Positions 22,222 through 36,488 of a stretch of DNA of 64,000 nucleotides are shown here, piece after piece. The DNA is from Picochlorum sp. 'celeri' (lineage: Eukaryota; Chlorophyta; Trebouxiophyceae): NCBI GenBank assembly GCA_010909725.1, contig JAACMV010000010.1:434001-498000 (forward strand), in the 5' to 3' direction. Below the pieces are notes generated by a model. That model was not told the DNA's origin. It saw nothing but the letters and a program-made list of their open reading frames with translations, and ran no database searches. Position 1 is the first letter of the stretch, and each line of letters begins with the position of its first letter. Made by a program: the position numbers and the translations under genes.

Positions 22222-22847
22222 AGTGCGTTTGTATCTATCTGTTCAAGGCAGACGACGAAGAATCAGCCACACTCATGCATCCGTCGAATATGGCCCTGTT
22301 GATTGTCTTCTATCAGTCTGCTCTGAACTCTAACATGTATTTAATAATAATTAATGGGTGTGCAGTGCGTTTAGAAAAGTGCTGGTTTTGCTCGAGCACC
22401 GTCTATCCTGGGCATGGAATTACTTTTGTCAGGAATGATGCGACGGTGTTTCGCTTTTGTAGATCTAAATGTCATAAAAACTTCAAGATGAAGAGAAATC
22501 CTAGAAAGGTGAAGTGGACAAAGGCGTATAGGAAGTTGGCTGGGAAGGAGTTGGCAGAAGATGCAACCTTTGAGATGGAACGAAAGCGCAATCGTCCAGA
22601 AAAGTATGATAGAGAATTAGTGGCTACAACGGTCAAGGCTATGAAGAGGATCAAGGAGATTCGGGTGGCTCGCCAGGATCGGTTCTGGGAGGCACGTATG
22701 GCTGGGTCGAAGGAGCGCCAGCGTGCAGCTGATAGGAAGGAGTTGGAGGAGGAGATTCACTTGGTGAAGGCTCCTGGTGCAATGGCAAAGGATGCGGAGA
22801 AGAAGAAGGTTCGTATTGTGGCGGAGGATATGGAGCAGGATGCATAG
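22222..22847 (+). CDS. RLP24: Ribosome biogenesis factor RLP24 (L24e family)
   Basis: Spliced model join(22222..22222,22366..22847), 160 aa. The frame opens directly with [17 protein letters not shown] but has no Met of its own. An intron from GTGCGT (22223) to TGTGCAG (22365), with CTAAC as a branch-site candidate, splits the start codon A|TG and gives MRLEKCWFC, the exact family start. Zinc ligands are C6, C9, C32 and C36; [24 protein letters not shown] is the diagnostic block (split here only for description). RLP24 binds pre-60S particles in the nucleolus, recruits the AAA-ATPase Drg1 and is exchanged for L24e in the cytoplasm. Length matches RSL24D1 (about 163 aa). Confidence 0.9.
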
Positions 22848-22969
22848 TTTTCTCGCATTGCTGTGGACATTATTGTTGCTGTTTTCTTCTTCTTGGTTTC
22901 ATTCATAGATAGATGGATAGTTGTTTAAAAAAGTTTGTTCGAGTAATGAATACACATCTAGTACTATTG

Positions 22970-27250
<4,281 letters not shown>

Positions 27251-28357
27251 ATGATCTCTTTGTCCAGTATTTCTGCAACAACAATAGTGAAACAGCATGC
27301 TGTTGCTCAGAGGTCTCATCGGAGCATGGGGAGATTCGCTCGGTCGTTGGTTCCCTCCTCACACAGCGAGTCTTCTGCTTCTGGCACAGCAACGACAGCA
27401 GAGATTGGCTTTGACAGGGACGAGGATGGGTATCCATCATGTATTCCTCGGGAGTATATAGATGAGATAGAAGAGCCTGCGGCACTCGATGTTCTGAAGA
27501 ACATGCAGTTGGCCCAGCTGATGGTGCCTAGTCTCGGGCTGGTGAAGACGGCATATGTCTTTGAGCCATGTAGCAATACCACGTCCTCAGAAAATGTGCC
27601 AGCGTTTGTCTTATTGCATGGGTTTGATAGCTCCATGTTAGAATTTAGAAGATTGATTCCAAAACTGAATCGTCTCGGAGATGTGTATGTGGTGGACTTG
27701 GCAGGATGGGGGTTTTCTGACTGTGGGTTTGCAGAGAATGCAGACATCCAGTTGGGCCCGGCGCAGAAGCGAGATCATCTACAAAAGTTTATTGAAGATG
27801 TGGTGGGACGTCCAGTTACATTGTTAGGGACATCCCTTGGGGGATCAGTGGCCATCGACTTTGCGGCAGAATACCAGGGGGAATGGGTGAATTCTCTGGT
27901 GCTGGTGGATGCCCAGGGCTTTATTGATGGCATTGGTCCAATGTCATCCATGCCACGGTTTTTGTCCGTGCTGGGGGTTCAGGTTCTCAAGTCTATTCCT
28001 TTGAGAAATATGGCAAATAAAATGGCGTATTTTGATAAGGAGCGATACGCTACCGAGGATGCCATGAGGATTGGGCGGCTGCACACCCATCTTCCTGGGT
28101 GGACGGATGCCAACGTGGCATTCATGCAGAGTGGGGGGTATGCTGTGAGTACTCGATTAAAGGATATGAATCTGCCTTCTTTGGTTGTATGGGGGCGTAA
28201 TGATGAGATTTTGGATCCATCGTATGCGGACAAGTTTATGGATGTGCTGCCAAATGCCCACATGGTGTGGATTGACGAGTGTGGGCATGTTCCAGCTTTG
28301 GAACAACCAGATGCTCTGGTATCTGCCATTGACTCGTTTGTAAATGAATCATCATGA
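27251..28357 (+). CDS. Alpha/beta-hydrolase-fold protein, likely plastid-targeted
   Basis: Single exon, 368 aa from ATG 27251. The first 45 residues are Ser/Arg-rich and acid-poor, as in transit peptides. The hydrolase core has the oxyanion segment LLHGFDSSMLEFRRL, the nucleophile elbow GTSLGGS, the acid near VVWGRNDEILDPSYADKF, and the His in DECGHVPALEQP, so the Ser-Asp-His triad looks intact. It resembles plant and cyanobacterial plastid hydrolases of unknown substrate; esterase, lipase and epoxide-hydrolase activities are all possible. A TGTAA sits about 10 bp after the stop. Confidence 0.85.
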   Translation: MISLSSISATTIVKQHAVAQRSHRSMGRFARSLVPSSHSESSASGTATTAEIGFDRDEDGYPSCIPREYIDEIEEPAALDVLKNMQLAQLMVPSLGLVKTAYVFEPCSNTTSSENVPAFVLLHGFDSSMLEFRRLIPKLNRLGDVYVVDLAGWGFSDCGFAENADIQLGPAQKRDHLQKFIEDVVGRPVTLLGTSLGGSVAIDFAAEYQGEWVNSLVLVDAQGFIDGIGPMSSMPRFLSVLGVQVLKSIPLRNMANKMAYFDKERYATEDAMRIGRLHTHLPGWTDANVAFMQSGGYAVSTRLKDMNLPSLVVWGRNDEILDPSYADKFMDVLPNAHMVWIDECGHVPALEQPDALVSAIDSFVNESS

Positions 28358-28864
28358 GAGAATGTGTAATTCATGTTTGATTGATTCTCCTTGCCACATG
28401 ACGTATATCCTCCTTTTTCTTTTTCACATTGATGTGTGGGTCCTGCCTGGGCAGAAGGAGCCTTCATGGGGGATGAGATAGGGGACATGATGCATCTGGC
28501 TGATTTCCGATACATTTCCGAAACCCTTTCCTGAGACTATTATTTAATAAACAATAAAACTTTTTGACCCATCGTTGTGCCATATTGTGTCAGAAAGATA
28601 ACGTCGATACTGCAAGATTATTCTTGTCTGCATGTCTCGAACGTGACGATTCAGACAATGTGAAGTATTTGATCACATTGGGTCTTGTTTTGGTATAACA
28701 GTGCTATCTAAGGTTTACGAAAGGCATACGAATCGAAAAATTGAGTACTAGGTGGGGTCGAATCGTGCCTCCCAGACACCTGGAAGTTGCCCTTGTTGTG
28801 TGCAGCTAGGGGAACGGGCCAGCCGTCTCGTAGTAGGAATATTGATCATCGCCGTGGGGCCATT
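28358..28864. other. Intergenic region between tandem genes (507 bp)
   Basis: Holds the 3' end of the hydrolase transcript (TGTAA near 28367) and the FIG4-like promoter. The FIG4 frame is open for 26 codons upstream of its ATG after a GTGTGCAG at 28803, so an upstream 5' exon cannot be excluded. Confidence 0.45.
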
Positions 28865-31450
28865 ATGGGTTCTATGAGGAGTCTTCAGAATGGTTTCGCA
28901 CGCGATATTACTGTGTATGAATCGCCGCAATGGTATTACATTGTTGGCTCTGTGTCTGTAGAGTTGGGGGGGCTGCCTCTGTCACCAGAAGGTGACAGGG
29001 AGGAGTCACTGGTTCGATGGAAAGTATTGAAGATTGAGAAGGGATACGAGAATGGAATGAATGTAGTAGAGGATGAGAAAATGTATACGAGGACGGAATT
29101 GGATGCGACGCTCAGAATACTGCATGCATTGAATAGGGGCAGATTGGCATGCATTGCCGGTCCATGCCCTGCCCTGTTGGGTGTGTTTCAATTGTCATCA
29201 GAATTGTATTATTTGCTCTTGGCAACTAAGATTAGGTCATGTGGAAGCATACAAGGGTGCGAGGTGTATGGTATTGATGGGACAACCCTCTTGCCGTTGG
29301 ATGATGGAAAGGGGAACCTGTCTACATCGCTCAGTAAGGATGCTGAAGGGCGTCGTCTGCTGTCGTTGGTGAATCTTACGAGTGATTTCTACTTTTCTTT
29401 TACGTGGGAGACGTGGTCTACGGTTCAAGAGAGGATCATGGGGCATGAGCAGTGTGGATTTGACAAGGCATTTGAGTCTGATAGGGTTTGGAATTCCCAT
29501 CTGACACGGTCTCTTCGTGATGCAATAGGTACTAATATTTGGGCTGTACCTCTGATTCAAGGATTTTGGGAACAAGAAACTGTCGTTATGATGGGCCAAA
29601 AGTTGAATTTGACGCTCATTGGAAGGCGGTCCTGCAAGTTTGCAGGGACGAGGTATTTGAAGCGGGGAGTTAATGAGGAAGGTCACGTGGCGAATGATGT
29701 TGAAGTGGAGCAGATTGTGGAGTTGTTTGGTGTTGAAAGAAATAGCTCCATATCCAGTATCGTGCAGCGACGAGGAAGTGTGCCTCTGTTTTGGAAGCAA
29801 TCCTGGAGCTCCAAGGACCCATCCTTGGCTGTCAAACCAGTCATTCGCTTGCTAAACTTTTTGGATCCATTTTCTGAAGCCACAAAATCTCATTTTGATC
29901 AATTGAGAGAAAAATATGGAAATCCTGTTATCTGCCTTAACTTGTGCCAGTCAAAGCGAGGAAAGGGCAAAGAGCACCTCTTGAGTGATTCATATCAAAA
30001 GGCAATCTTCTCGTTGAATGCGAGCGGCCAGAAGGACAAGGTTGAGCTCTATCATTGGGATATGCGTTCTGCGTTCAGAAAGAATGGTTCAAGTATGCTG
30101 AAGAGTTTGCAGAGTTTCCAGTCGCCCTTGTTGCAAAAGACGGGGATATTTGCTGTGTCAAAATACTCAATGCGAGTTCAGACTGGCGTGCTTCGAACAA
30201 ATTGCGTCGATTGTGTGGATCGAACAAATGTAGCTCAATTTTCATTCGGTCTTTTGGCTTTGGGAGAGCAGCTTCATGCGTTGGGAGTAGCTCCTGCTCA
30301 TGCACTGGATCCCCGATCGTCCATGGCTGGTGTGTTGATGAGGCTGTACGAGACCATGGGCGATGCATTGGGGAATCAATATGGAGGATCTGAAGCCCAT
30401 AGTGGATTCTTTGCAAAATGGAAAGGGGGCTGGGCTGCAACACGCCAATCAAAGGATTTCATCACAACATTGAGGAGATTCTACAGTAATGCCATGACAG
30501 ATGAGGAGAAGCAGCATGCCATCGACTATTTCCTCGGTCAATCAGGGGTATTCATAGGAAGAACATTCAATGAAGAGGAGGAATTTCGATCGAGAGATAC
30601 AAGAGAAAGCGATGAGCTCCAGAGAGACTCTAGCGATGGGATGGAGGAGGAAGAGGAGTTGTGCATACCAGAGAGGCAGAAATCCGCCGTGAACGAGGGC
30701 GAAGATCAGGAGGACGATAATGTTTCGCTGACGAGGTTAGTGTCGAAGACAAGCGATGGTAATGCGACACCACCGGACGAGATGCCTGTATCTTTGGAAA
30801 GACCTTCAGCCCAACCTCTGCCATATGGTGATAGGTGGAAGAAAACCCTCTTGACAAAATTTGGAATGAATAATAGGGAGACAGCCCAACATTCTGTCCA
30901 TCTGGAGTCTTTGGATGACATTACAAAAGGAATTAAAACTGTTCGTATCACTGCTTCCGTTCCATCGTCTCCTCCATCCTTTTCTTGGCTCACACCTCGG
31001 AGGATATCTACCAATCCCAATACCGTGAAATCAAAGAGTAGATCGGATCCAGATTTGAAAGCCGCTATTCCTTCGTTGAACCTTGAAGAAATTTCTCATT
31101 TCAGTATGGACAAGAAGAATCATCCTAGGGGCACCAACTCATATCGACATGATGCGCCAAAGCAGCCACTGAGTGCTCGAAGTGCTCCAGATGACTGGCA
31201 GGATGACTGGCAGAAACCCAGGAGAACAAGCGGTTTATGGGGTCGTGATATGATGTTTCCCCCTAAAAGCTCCCCATTTGGAGGAGAAAACGTGAAACCA
31301 CCGTCCTATTGGTCATCAAATGTCCAAGATACCATTGACACCATCTTGGTCAAACCAAAAGGCCCCAGTCCCGTCTTGGTTTTGACACCTGACCAATACG
31401 ACGCAGAAATTCAGAAGATGAAGCCGAAATTAGAATTCTCAATCGGTTAA
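28865..31450 (+). CDS. SAC-domain polyphosphoinositide phosphatase, FIG4/plant SAC1-5 type
   Basis: Single exon, 861 aa. The SAC N-terminal domain begins ARDITVYESPQWYYIVGS. Then come YFSFTWETWSTVQ, NLTLIGRRSCKFAGTRYLKRG and NDVEVEQIV, as in FIG4 and Arabidopsis SAC1-5. The catalytic CX5R loop is RTNCVDCVDRTN (C447 to R453). The C-terminal 250 residues are acidic then Ser/Pro-rich and end in a conserved-looking PDQYDAEIQKMKPKLEFSIG. FIG4 enzymes remove the 5-phosphate of PI(3,5)P2 on endosomes or vacuoles, in complex with the PIKfyve/Fab1 kinase and VAC14. No transmembrane segment is seen, which argues against the ER protein SAC1. Confidence 0.9.
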   Translation: MGSMRSLQNGFARDITVYESPQWYYIVGSVSVELGGLPLSPEGDREESLVRWKVLKIEKGYENGMNVVEDEKMYTRTELDATLRILHALNRGRLACIAGPCPALLGVFQLSSELYYLLLATKIRSCGSIQGCEVYGIDGTTLLPLDDGKGNLSTSLSKDAEGRRLLSLVNLTSDFYFSFTWETWSTVQERIMGHEQCGFDKAFESDRVWNSHLTRSLRDAIGTNIWAVPLIQGFWEQETVVMMGQKLNLTLIGRRSCKFAGTRYLKRGVNEEGHVANDVEVEQIVELFGVERNSSISSIVQRRGSVPLFWKQSWSSKDPSLAVKPVIRLLNFLDPFSEATKSHFDQLREKYGNPVICLNLCQSKRGKGKEHLLSDSYQKAIFSLNASGQKDKVELYHWDMRSAFRKNGSSMLKSLQSFQSPLLQKTGIFAVSKYSMRVQTGVLRTNCVDCVDRTNVAQFSFGLLALGEQLHALGVAPAHALDPRSSMAGVLMRLYETMGDALGNQYGGSEAHSGFFAKWKGGWAATRQSKDFITTLRRFYSNAMTDEEKQHAIDYFLGQSGVFIGRTFNEEEEFRSRDTRESDELQRDSSDGMEEEEELCIPERQKSAVNEGEDQEDDNVSLTRLVSKTSDGNATPPDEMPVSLERPSAQPLPYGDRWKKTLLTKFGMNNRETAQHSVHLESLDDITKGIKTVRITASVPSSPPSFSWLTPRRISTNPNTVKSKSRSDPDLKAAIPSLNLEEISHFSMDKKNHPRGTNSYRHDAPKQPLSARSAPDDWQDDWQKPRRTSGLWGRDMMFPPKSSPFGGENVKPPSYWSSNVQDTIDTILVKPKGPSPVLVLTPDQYDAEIQKMKPKLEFSIG

Positions 31451-31554
31451 ATCTATCTCGTGTACATTACTAGTGCTACTATTTACATTTGTTTTGCAGC
31501 TAAAACTTCATCTGTAGTTTCTTTTGTTTTGATACAATACCATTTTCATGTAAT

Positions 31555-32886
31555 CTATGGCTCTTTATTACCATGCACCAATCCAAACATACCAAGGCAT
31601 TCAACTACACCCACAATAATCTCGACCAAAATCAACCAAATCACAATCCATTCCAGCCTAGTTGTATGCAAATTATTCTGCTGATCACGGATCATATCTA
31701 ACATTTCCTGCAACACTTGGAATCTGGAATTCAAGACCTCAACCCTATTCTCATACTCTAAATACTCTGTGCAACCCTCGTATAAGTTCTGTAAACTATC
31801 TGGGGAATTCCAAAACATCTCAGGGGTATCCAGAACCGAAGAAAGCAAATTTACTGCAGATTTCTGCAAAAAGACTCTCCCCATCAGCTGAGCAACCTGC
31901 TTTCTACTCATTTCCACCTTTCCAGTAGACGCTAAAATCTCAGGCAGGTCCTTTGTCTCTTCTACAATACCAACAACTCGATATTCATACAAGGACAGCT
32001 TGATAGACTGTGCCAGTGCATGGCTCACAGAAAGCTTTACCAAATGATCACCAGCATATCTATAATTTATCGTGAACGTATCATTCTGGATATGAGGCTT
32101 CTCAGACATGGTATAATGAAACAAAAACTCGTCAACCTCCACCTGCAGGTCATCCAAAGGGTCCACTGCAGCTGGCTTGACAATATTCTCCAAAAGCAGC
32201 CTTTCCTCTTGCAGAGACATATTCCATGTCACAACAACACCATAATCAAAATAAAATACATCAGCTAATGACAGCCTTCCCGACGGAGAAAACGTCTCGT
32301 GACGAGCATGCAAGACTTCAGGGAAACTCTGCACCCCAATCTTGTTCCTCCTCAACGTTTCAGTCAGATGCTTTCTATCCAACGTCTCTGCAATACAATA
32401 AGACGTTATCCTCCCTCGAACATCTCCTCCTTGTTCTACATCATGGAAAATAGAAGGAATATCACTCATTGGAAGAAACTCATCGCTCCTCCGAAAGAAC
32501 TCATTCTGAGGCTTTTGCACTTCCTCTGGCAGAGACACAAATCGATCCTTCATCCGATGCTGAGGAGGAGGTTGACCAGGAGCAATAGGCTTCCGTGGCT
32601 TTATAACAGGCTTGTGCAGCCTGCCACCCCCTCCAGTATTCGCAGGTGCCATCAAAGCATGAGTATTTCTCCCCACTCTGTGCAGCATCCCACCACCAGA
32701 TCCCTGCTGCTGTGCCACCCTATTCCTCATATTCCTAGACTCATTCCCATTACCCCCAGTAGTATAGGTCGGTGCAGCTTCGGACGCATACAATGAGCTC
32801 TCATGAGCACGTGACGTATCAGGAGGACCCTCCTCAGCAGCGTCATGCCCACCCAACAAGGGCTCACGCATTCTGTCCCCACTCAT
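31555..32886 (-). CDS. RMD1/DUF155 family protein with C-terminal membrane anchor
   Basis: Single exon; I choose ATG 32886 (443 aa, MSGDRMREPLLGG) over the in-frame ATG 33036. The longer start adds 50 residues without family character, while REPLL near the N-terminus is a dileucine-type signal common in vacuolar proteins. The DUF155 core runs from VQSFPEVLHARHETFSPSGR through VFYFDYGVVVTWNMSLQEE to SLYEYRVV and ends with EYLEYENRVEVLNSRFQVLQ. A hydrophobic segment near the C-terminus (LEWIVIWLILVEIIVGVVEC) should anchor it. Yeast Rmd1 and Rmd8 and human RMND1 share the domain; RMND1 is mitochondrial. Function in algae unknown. Confidence 0.85.
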   Translation of the reverse strand: MSGDRMREPLLGGHDAAEEGPPDTSRAHESSLYASEAAPTYTTGGNGNESRNMRNRVAQQQGSGGGMLHRVGRNTHALMAPANTGGGGRLHKPVIKPRKPIAPGQPPPQHRMKDRFVSLPEEVQKPQNEFFRRSDEFLPMSDIPSIFHDVEQGGDVRGRITSYCIAETLDRKHLTETLRRNKIGVQSFPEVLHARHETFSPSGRLSLADVFYFDYGVVVTWNMSLQEERLLLENIVKPAAVDPLDDLQVEVDEFLFHYTMSEKPHIQNDTFTINYRYAGDHLVKLSVSHALAQSIKLSLYEYRVVGIVEETKDLPEILASTGKVEMSRKQVAQLMGRVFLQKSAVNLLSSVLDTPEMFWNSPDSLQNLYEGCTEYLEYENRVEVLNSRFQVLQEMLDMIRDQQNNLHTTRLEWIVIWLILVEIIVGVVECLGMFGLVHGNKEP

Positions 32887-33425
32887 CACTGTTCCAAGTA
32901 TATTTTTATAAATTACACAAATGCAGTGCTCAAAGGCATTTTTATGACCGTGCATAGAGGAGAGTGTACATGATTCTTGACCAAGGAAGACAAAGACCTG
33001 GTCCAAATATTCGGGAATCTTCCGTAAATAGGACATTTAACAACAACCCGCCATAACGACAATGGTTCCCAAGATTCCCGCCCAATCGTTGGGCATCTCT
33101 CTATAATATCATCCAAAATAGTATACATACTGCCAAAAGGTATGTTTTATTTTTGTTATAGTTCAGAATGGTCTGGTTTCGGGGTGGATGTGGGAAAAGT
33201 TGTTGGTCGGTCGTTGGTCTTGGCACATCGCGAGGGATTGCTGTTTCTCTGCTGAACACATCCACATACCGACTTGAATTTTGTCTGTTATATTTCAAAT
33301 ACATATATTCATCCCAAGCATCTCTGTGCAGATCGCCAAGTGCCGAATTCGCTGAAACTGCGAGATACTGAGAAGAAGGATCGACAGGCTCGTGCGTGCA
33401 CGTCTTTTGCACAGTGATTGATCAC
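32887..33425. other. Divergent intergenic region (539 bp)
   Basis: Between the RMD1-like gene (minus) and KNL1 (plus). It contains an E2F-like site. A 104-codon minus-strand frame (33412-33101) is open but begins with GTG and ends in a hydrophobic TYLLAVCILFWMIL; I do not call it a gene. Confidence 0.45.
33074..33083. promoter_or_regulatory. E2F-like site ATTCCCGCCC
   Basis: TTCCCGCC fits the E2F/DP consensus TTSSCGSS. It lies about 345 bp upstream of the KNL1 start codon, a cell-division gene expected to peak at S/M phase. Sequence match only. Confidence 0.35.
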
Positions 33426-36400
33426 ATGGATACAGACGGAGTCACAAAAGAAGATGGGATTCAGGCTGGGCCTGTTGGAGAAGGGCCGGGTGGTTCTGGT
33501 GAGGGCAGTGTCTTGCACGAGCTGGTGGGTTTCAGCGTGACATTGATCAAATAGAGCATCATCTGGCATGGTTTAATATTTTTGGTTTTTTGTGGTGCAG
33601 AACGCGGGGCTTGTGGATGGTGCAGGCGGTGTGACTGGCGCAAAGAAGAGGGTGTTGGCAACCACAACTGCCACGGCAGTGACAACCATGTCGAAGCGAA
33701 GGATGAGCATGAAGAATAGGCGGGTCAGTTTTGCACCCGATACAGAGCTGACGATGATACGGACGTTTGAGAAGGATGACGGGATGACGCCTCCTGGGGT
33801 GGCAACAGGTGGTGTGTTGGAACTGAAGAGGGAGGCAGAGCCTGTTGGTGAAGATCCAATGATTATCTCGCCTCCTCCGATGGGGGCTGATTATACGAAT
33901 AAAGTAGGTGATATAACAGCTGGTTTACCATCTCTCGGTGACCTTGCTGAGGAGGAGGAGGAGCAGTATCATGCCCATGCTCATGACAATGTTACTGCCG
34001 CAGTCCCTGGGCTGGCGACGTTGTTGGAGGAGGATGCCATGATGGATGATTGTCTCAAAGAAAATAAAGAGGATGTGATGCCAAGTCCTCCAGTTCAGAC
34101 GTCTCCAGATGCAAGAAAGAGCGTGGAAGGAGCAAAGCAAGAAAACAAGTGGGGATTCATGCCAGGTGATGATGATACGTTGGATGTCGATCTGAAAGGA
34201 CATGGCCGGATGTTTATGGGCGATAAAACGTACAGTAAAATGTATGCTGATAATGTGACGGCGACGTCATTGGCATCTGTGGAAAAGTCTATATCTCTTG
34301 ACGGGGAAGTCAGAGGCCCTGAAATGGGAGCAGGAGAGCATCCAGCTCTGCTCCAAAGCCCAAACTACACTGATAGTAGTATCGGAACAGTCAGTACAAG
34401 GCGCGTTAGCGTTGATGGGAGAAGGATGAGCGTGTCTTCTCGACGCATGTCCATGGCTGGGAATGTGCACCTCAAGAATGTGGGGGGAATGAGCAATACT
34501 GCAGTGGTGGATGATGAAGAGGATCTCTTGGCGGAATCACCGGGCAGTATGAAGGCCAAGTCTTTCAACGTATTGGCGGGATTAAAGAACAGATTGTCGA
34601 GTGTCACAAAGCCTTCTCCAAGGAGAAAGAGTCTCCCACTGGTGCCAGAAGATATGGAAATGCCAGAGTCATCATTCCATTCGCCTGCTGGGAGCGGAGC
34701 ACACATTATGTATAAATCACCACCTCCATCGGCTACATCCGGAAGGCAAAGAACGTCATTCTATTCCAATAGGGATAGCATTCCAGGCAAGGGTACACCA
34801 GGAAGTGTCTCCAAGTCTGGCATGAGGACACCTGTGAGGGCAAATGCATTGATTCCAGTCAACAATCCACCAAACAGTACTTCTCAGGCACCTCCTGGAT
34901 CTGCTATTGCCGCGCGGTATCCAGGATCGGCTGTAGCGACAGGTCGACTCAGCCAAGGGTTTACTCCGTCTCGCTTGGCACCCATCACCTTTCAGGATTT
35001 TGCCAAGATTGTGGAAGTCCAGTTTTTGGACAACCTGAGAAGGGGTGCATCCATCAACTATGCAGATTTGCAGCCAAATCCGATTCCATCAAATCTGAAA
35101 GAATCGTACTCGCTCTTGTGTATCACTGCTCCTAATGTTGCAGAGTTGGAAACTGCTATTAACACGTTGCAGAGTGAAATCACACGTTTGCGATCAAGTG
35201 CCTCTGACTTGGAGGTTATGCTTGGCCAGACGAATCCAGCCATATTCAGGCACGTGCAAACAGCATCTTACGAACAGCTTGAAGCTTTACGAGGCAATGT
35301 CGCTTCGCTGAAGAAAGCATGCAGAGCAAAGGCAACTGCATTGCTGAAGGATGTCAGGTGTCAGATGGAGGAGAGCAAGCACGGACGTCTTTGTAGAGCA
35401 CATGATGGCCTGAAGTCTGATCTTGCGTGGCTACAGGAAGTCCAAAGGCATACAAAAGGTATCTCAAATGCAGCTTCTGCCTTTGCCGCAGAGAAAAGAG
35501 AGTACATGGCTACAAGAAGGCGAGAGATTGCTGCACAGATGGAGCTGAAACAGAGGTTGCTGGCAGCCCGTAAGGCTGCAGAAGACAGGATACGGGCAAA
35601 TCAGGAGAGAGAGCAGCAGCTGATGGTTATCGAATCGTCTGCAAATAATTTGGATGCTGAAATAAATCAGATCAAGGCAGAAAAGGTGGAAGTTGATGCC
35701 CAAATTAATCACATGCAAAGGGTGCTGAAACAGGCATCACTGGCATCAGTCCATGATGAGGCCACCGCCAAGGATATTCATCAAAAGTTCAGGGACGTTA
35801 CATTGTATGAAAAATGTAGTGGCTTGCAGATATACTCGTGCTCTATTGGTGCGAAAGATCTCACGTGCACTCTGAATGTGGCAGATGTGTTCCTTGTGGA
35901 TCTGGTCTCTGCTGTTACACGCCCTGTGACAGTCACAGTGAAGCCAATGGCGAACAACCGACAGCGATGCCACCAGCTCGCCATGAAATTTGTTTCAAAA
36001 GAGGACGTCTGCTCTTTCTCGTGTGAGCCACCTGCCCTTGTGTGTTTGATGCAAACACTGGTCCCACAACTCCAACTCGCCGCCACGGCAGCCAAAGAGT
36101 TGCATGGAATCCGCTCCAGCTGCCACAACATTTGTGAGATTACCCCGATTCCAATGGATGGATCGTCTGAAATGGCTGTCAAGATAAGCTTCCTGGCAAT
36201 GGAAGCGAGAGTCCAATTCTCAATCATCCTGGCCATCAAGGACATGGCATGCCTCAATATTGAGACAATCTTTGGGGCTGTGGACGAGGATCGCATCCGA
36301 TCCGCTATTCGCGCACATTCAGATCTTCATGGTATTGCAGGTGTCTGTGCATCGCTATCCACGCACATTGCTGCTCTCAATGCGCCCAAAGAGCATGGGA

Positions 36401-36453
36401 ATGTGATGCCAGCCATGAACCAAAATCCTGCTCCAGAAATTCCTGCCATGTAA
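33426..36453 (+). CDS. KNL1: Kinetochore scaffold KNL1/Spc7/Spc105
   Basis: Model join(33426..33524,33601..36453), 983 aa; 76-nt intron, donor GTGGGT, acceptor GTGCAG, phase 0. The PP1-docking motif RRVSF is at residues 73-77, preceded by RRMS. The disordered N-terminal half holds three (D/N)(I/V)TA repeats that may be degenerate MELT motifs, and further RRxS sites. The Spc7 domain starts near residue 494 (ITFQDFAKIVEVQFLDNL), followed by coiled coil to about 760 and a C-terminal RWD-like region (YEKCSGLQIYSC onward). KNL1 joins MIS12 and NDC80 in the KMN network and recruits BUB1/BUB3 and PP1. Its stop codon lies inside a TGTAA, 35 bp from the convergent VTI1 stop. Confidence 0.88.
36449..36453 (+). 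terminator. TGTAA poly(A) signal overlapping KNL1 stop codon
   Basis: The stop TAA is the end of TGTAA, the green-algal polyadenylation signal. The convergent VTI1 stop is only 35 bp further on. Confidence 0.4.
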
Positions 36454-36488
36454 GTGTCAATGTACATTCGTTACAATACTAGTATATT

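Noticed and set aside
32887..33036. 50-residue N-terminal extension of the RMD1-like protein
   Set aside because: In-frame ATG 33036 exists, but the added residues have no family character; MSGDRMREPLLGG is the better start.
33101..33412. 104-codon minus-strand frame upstream of the RMD1-like gene
   Set aside because: No ATG at the start (GTG only), no domain, and it lies in a promoter interval; attempts to splice it into the RMD1-like gene gave no family continuity.
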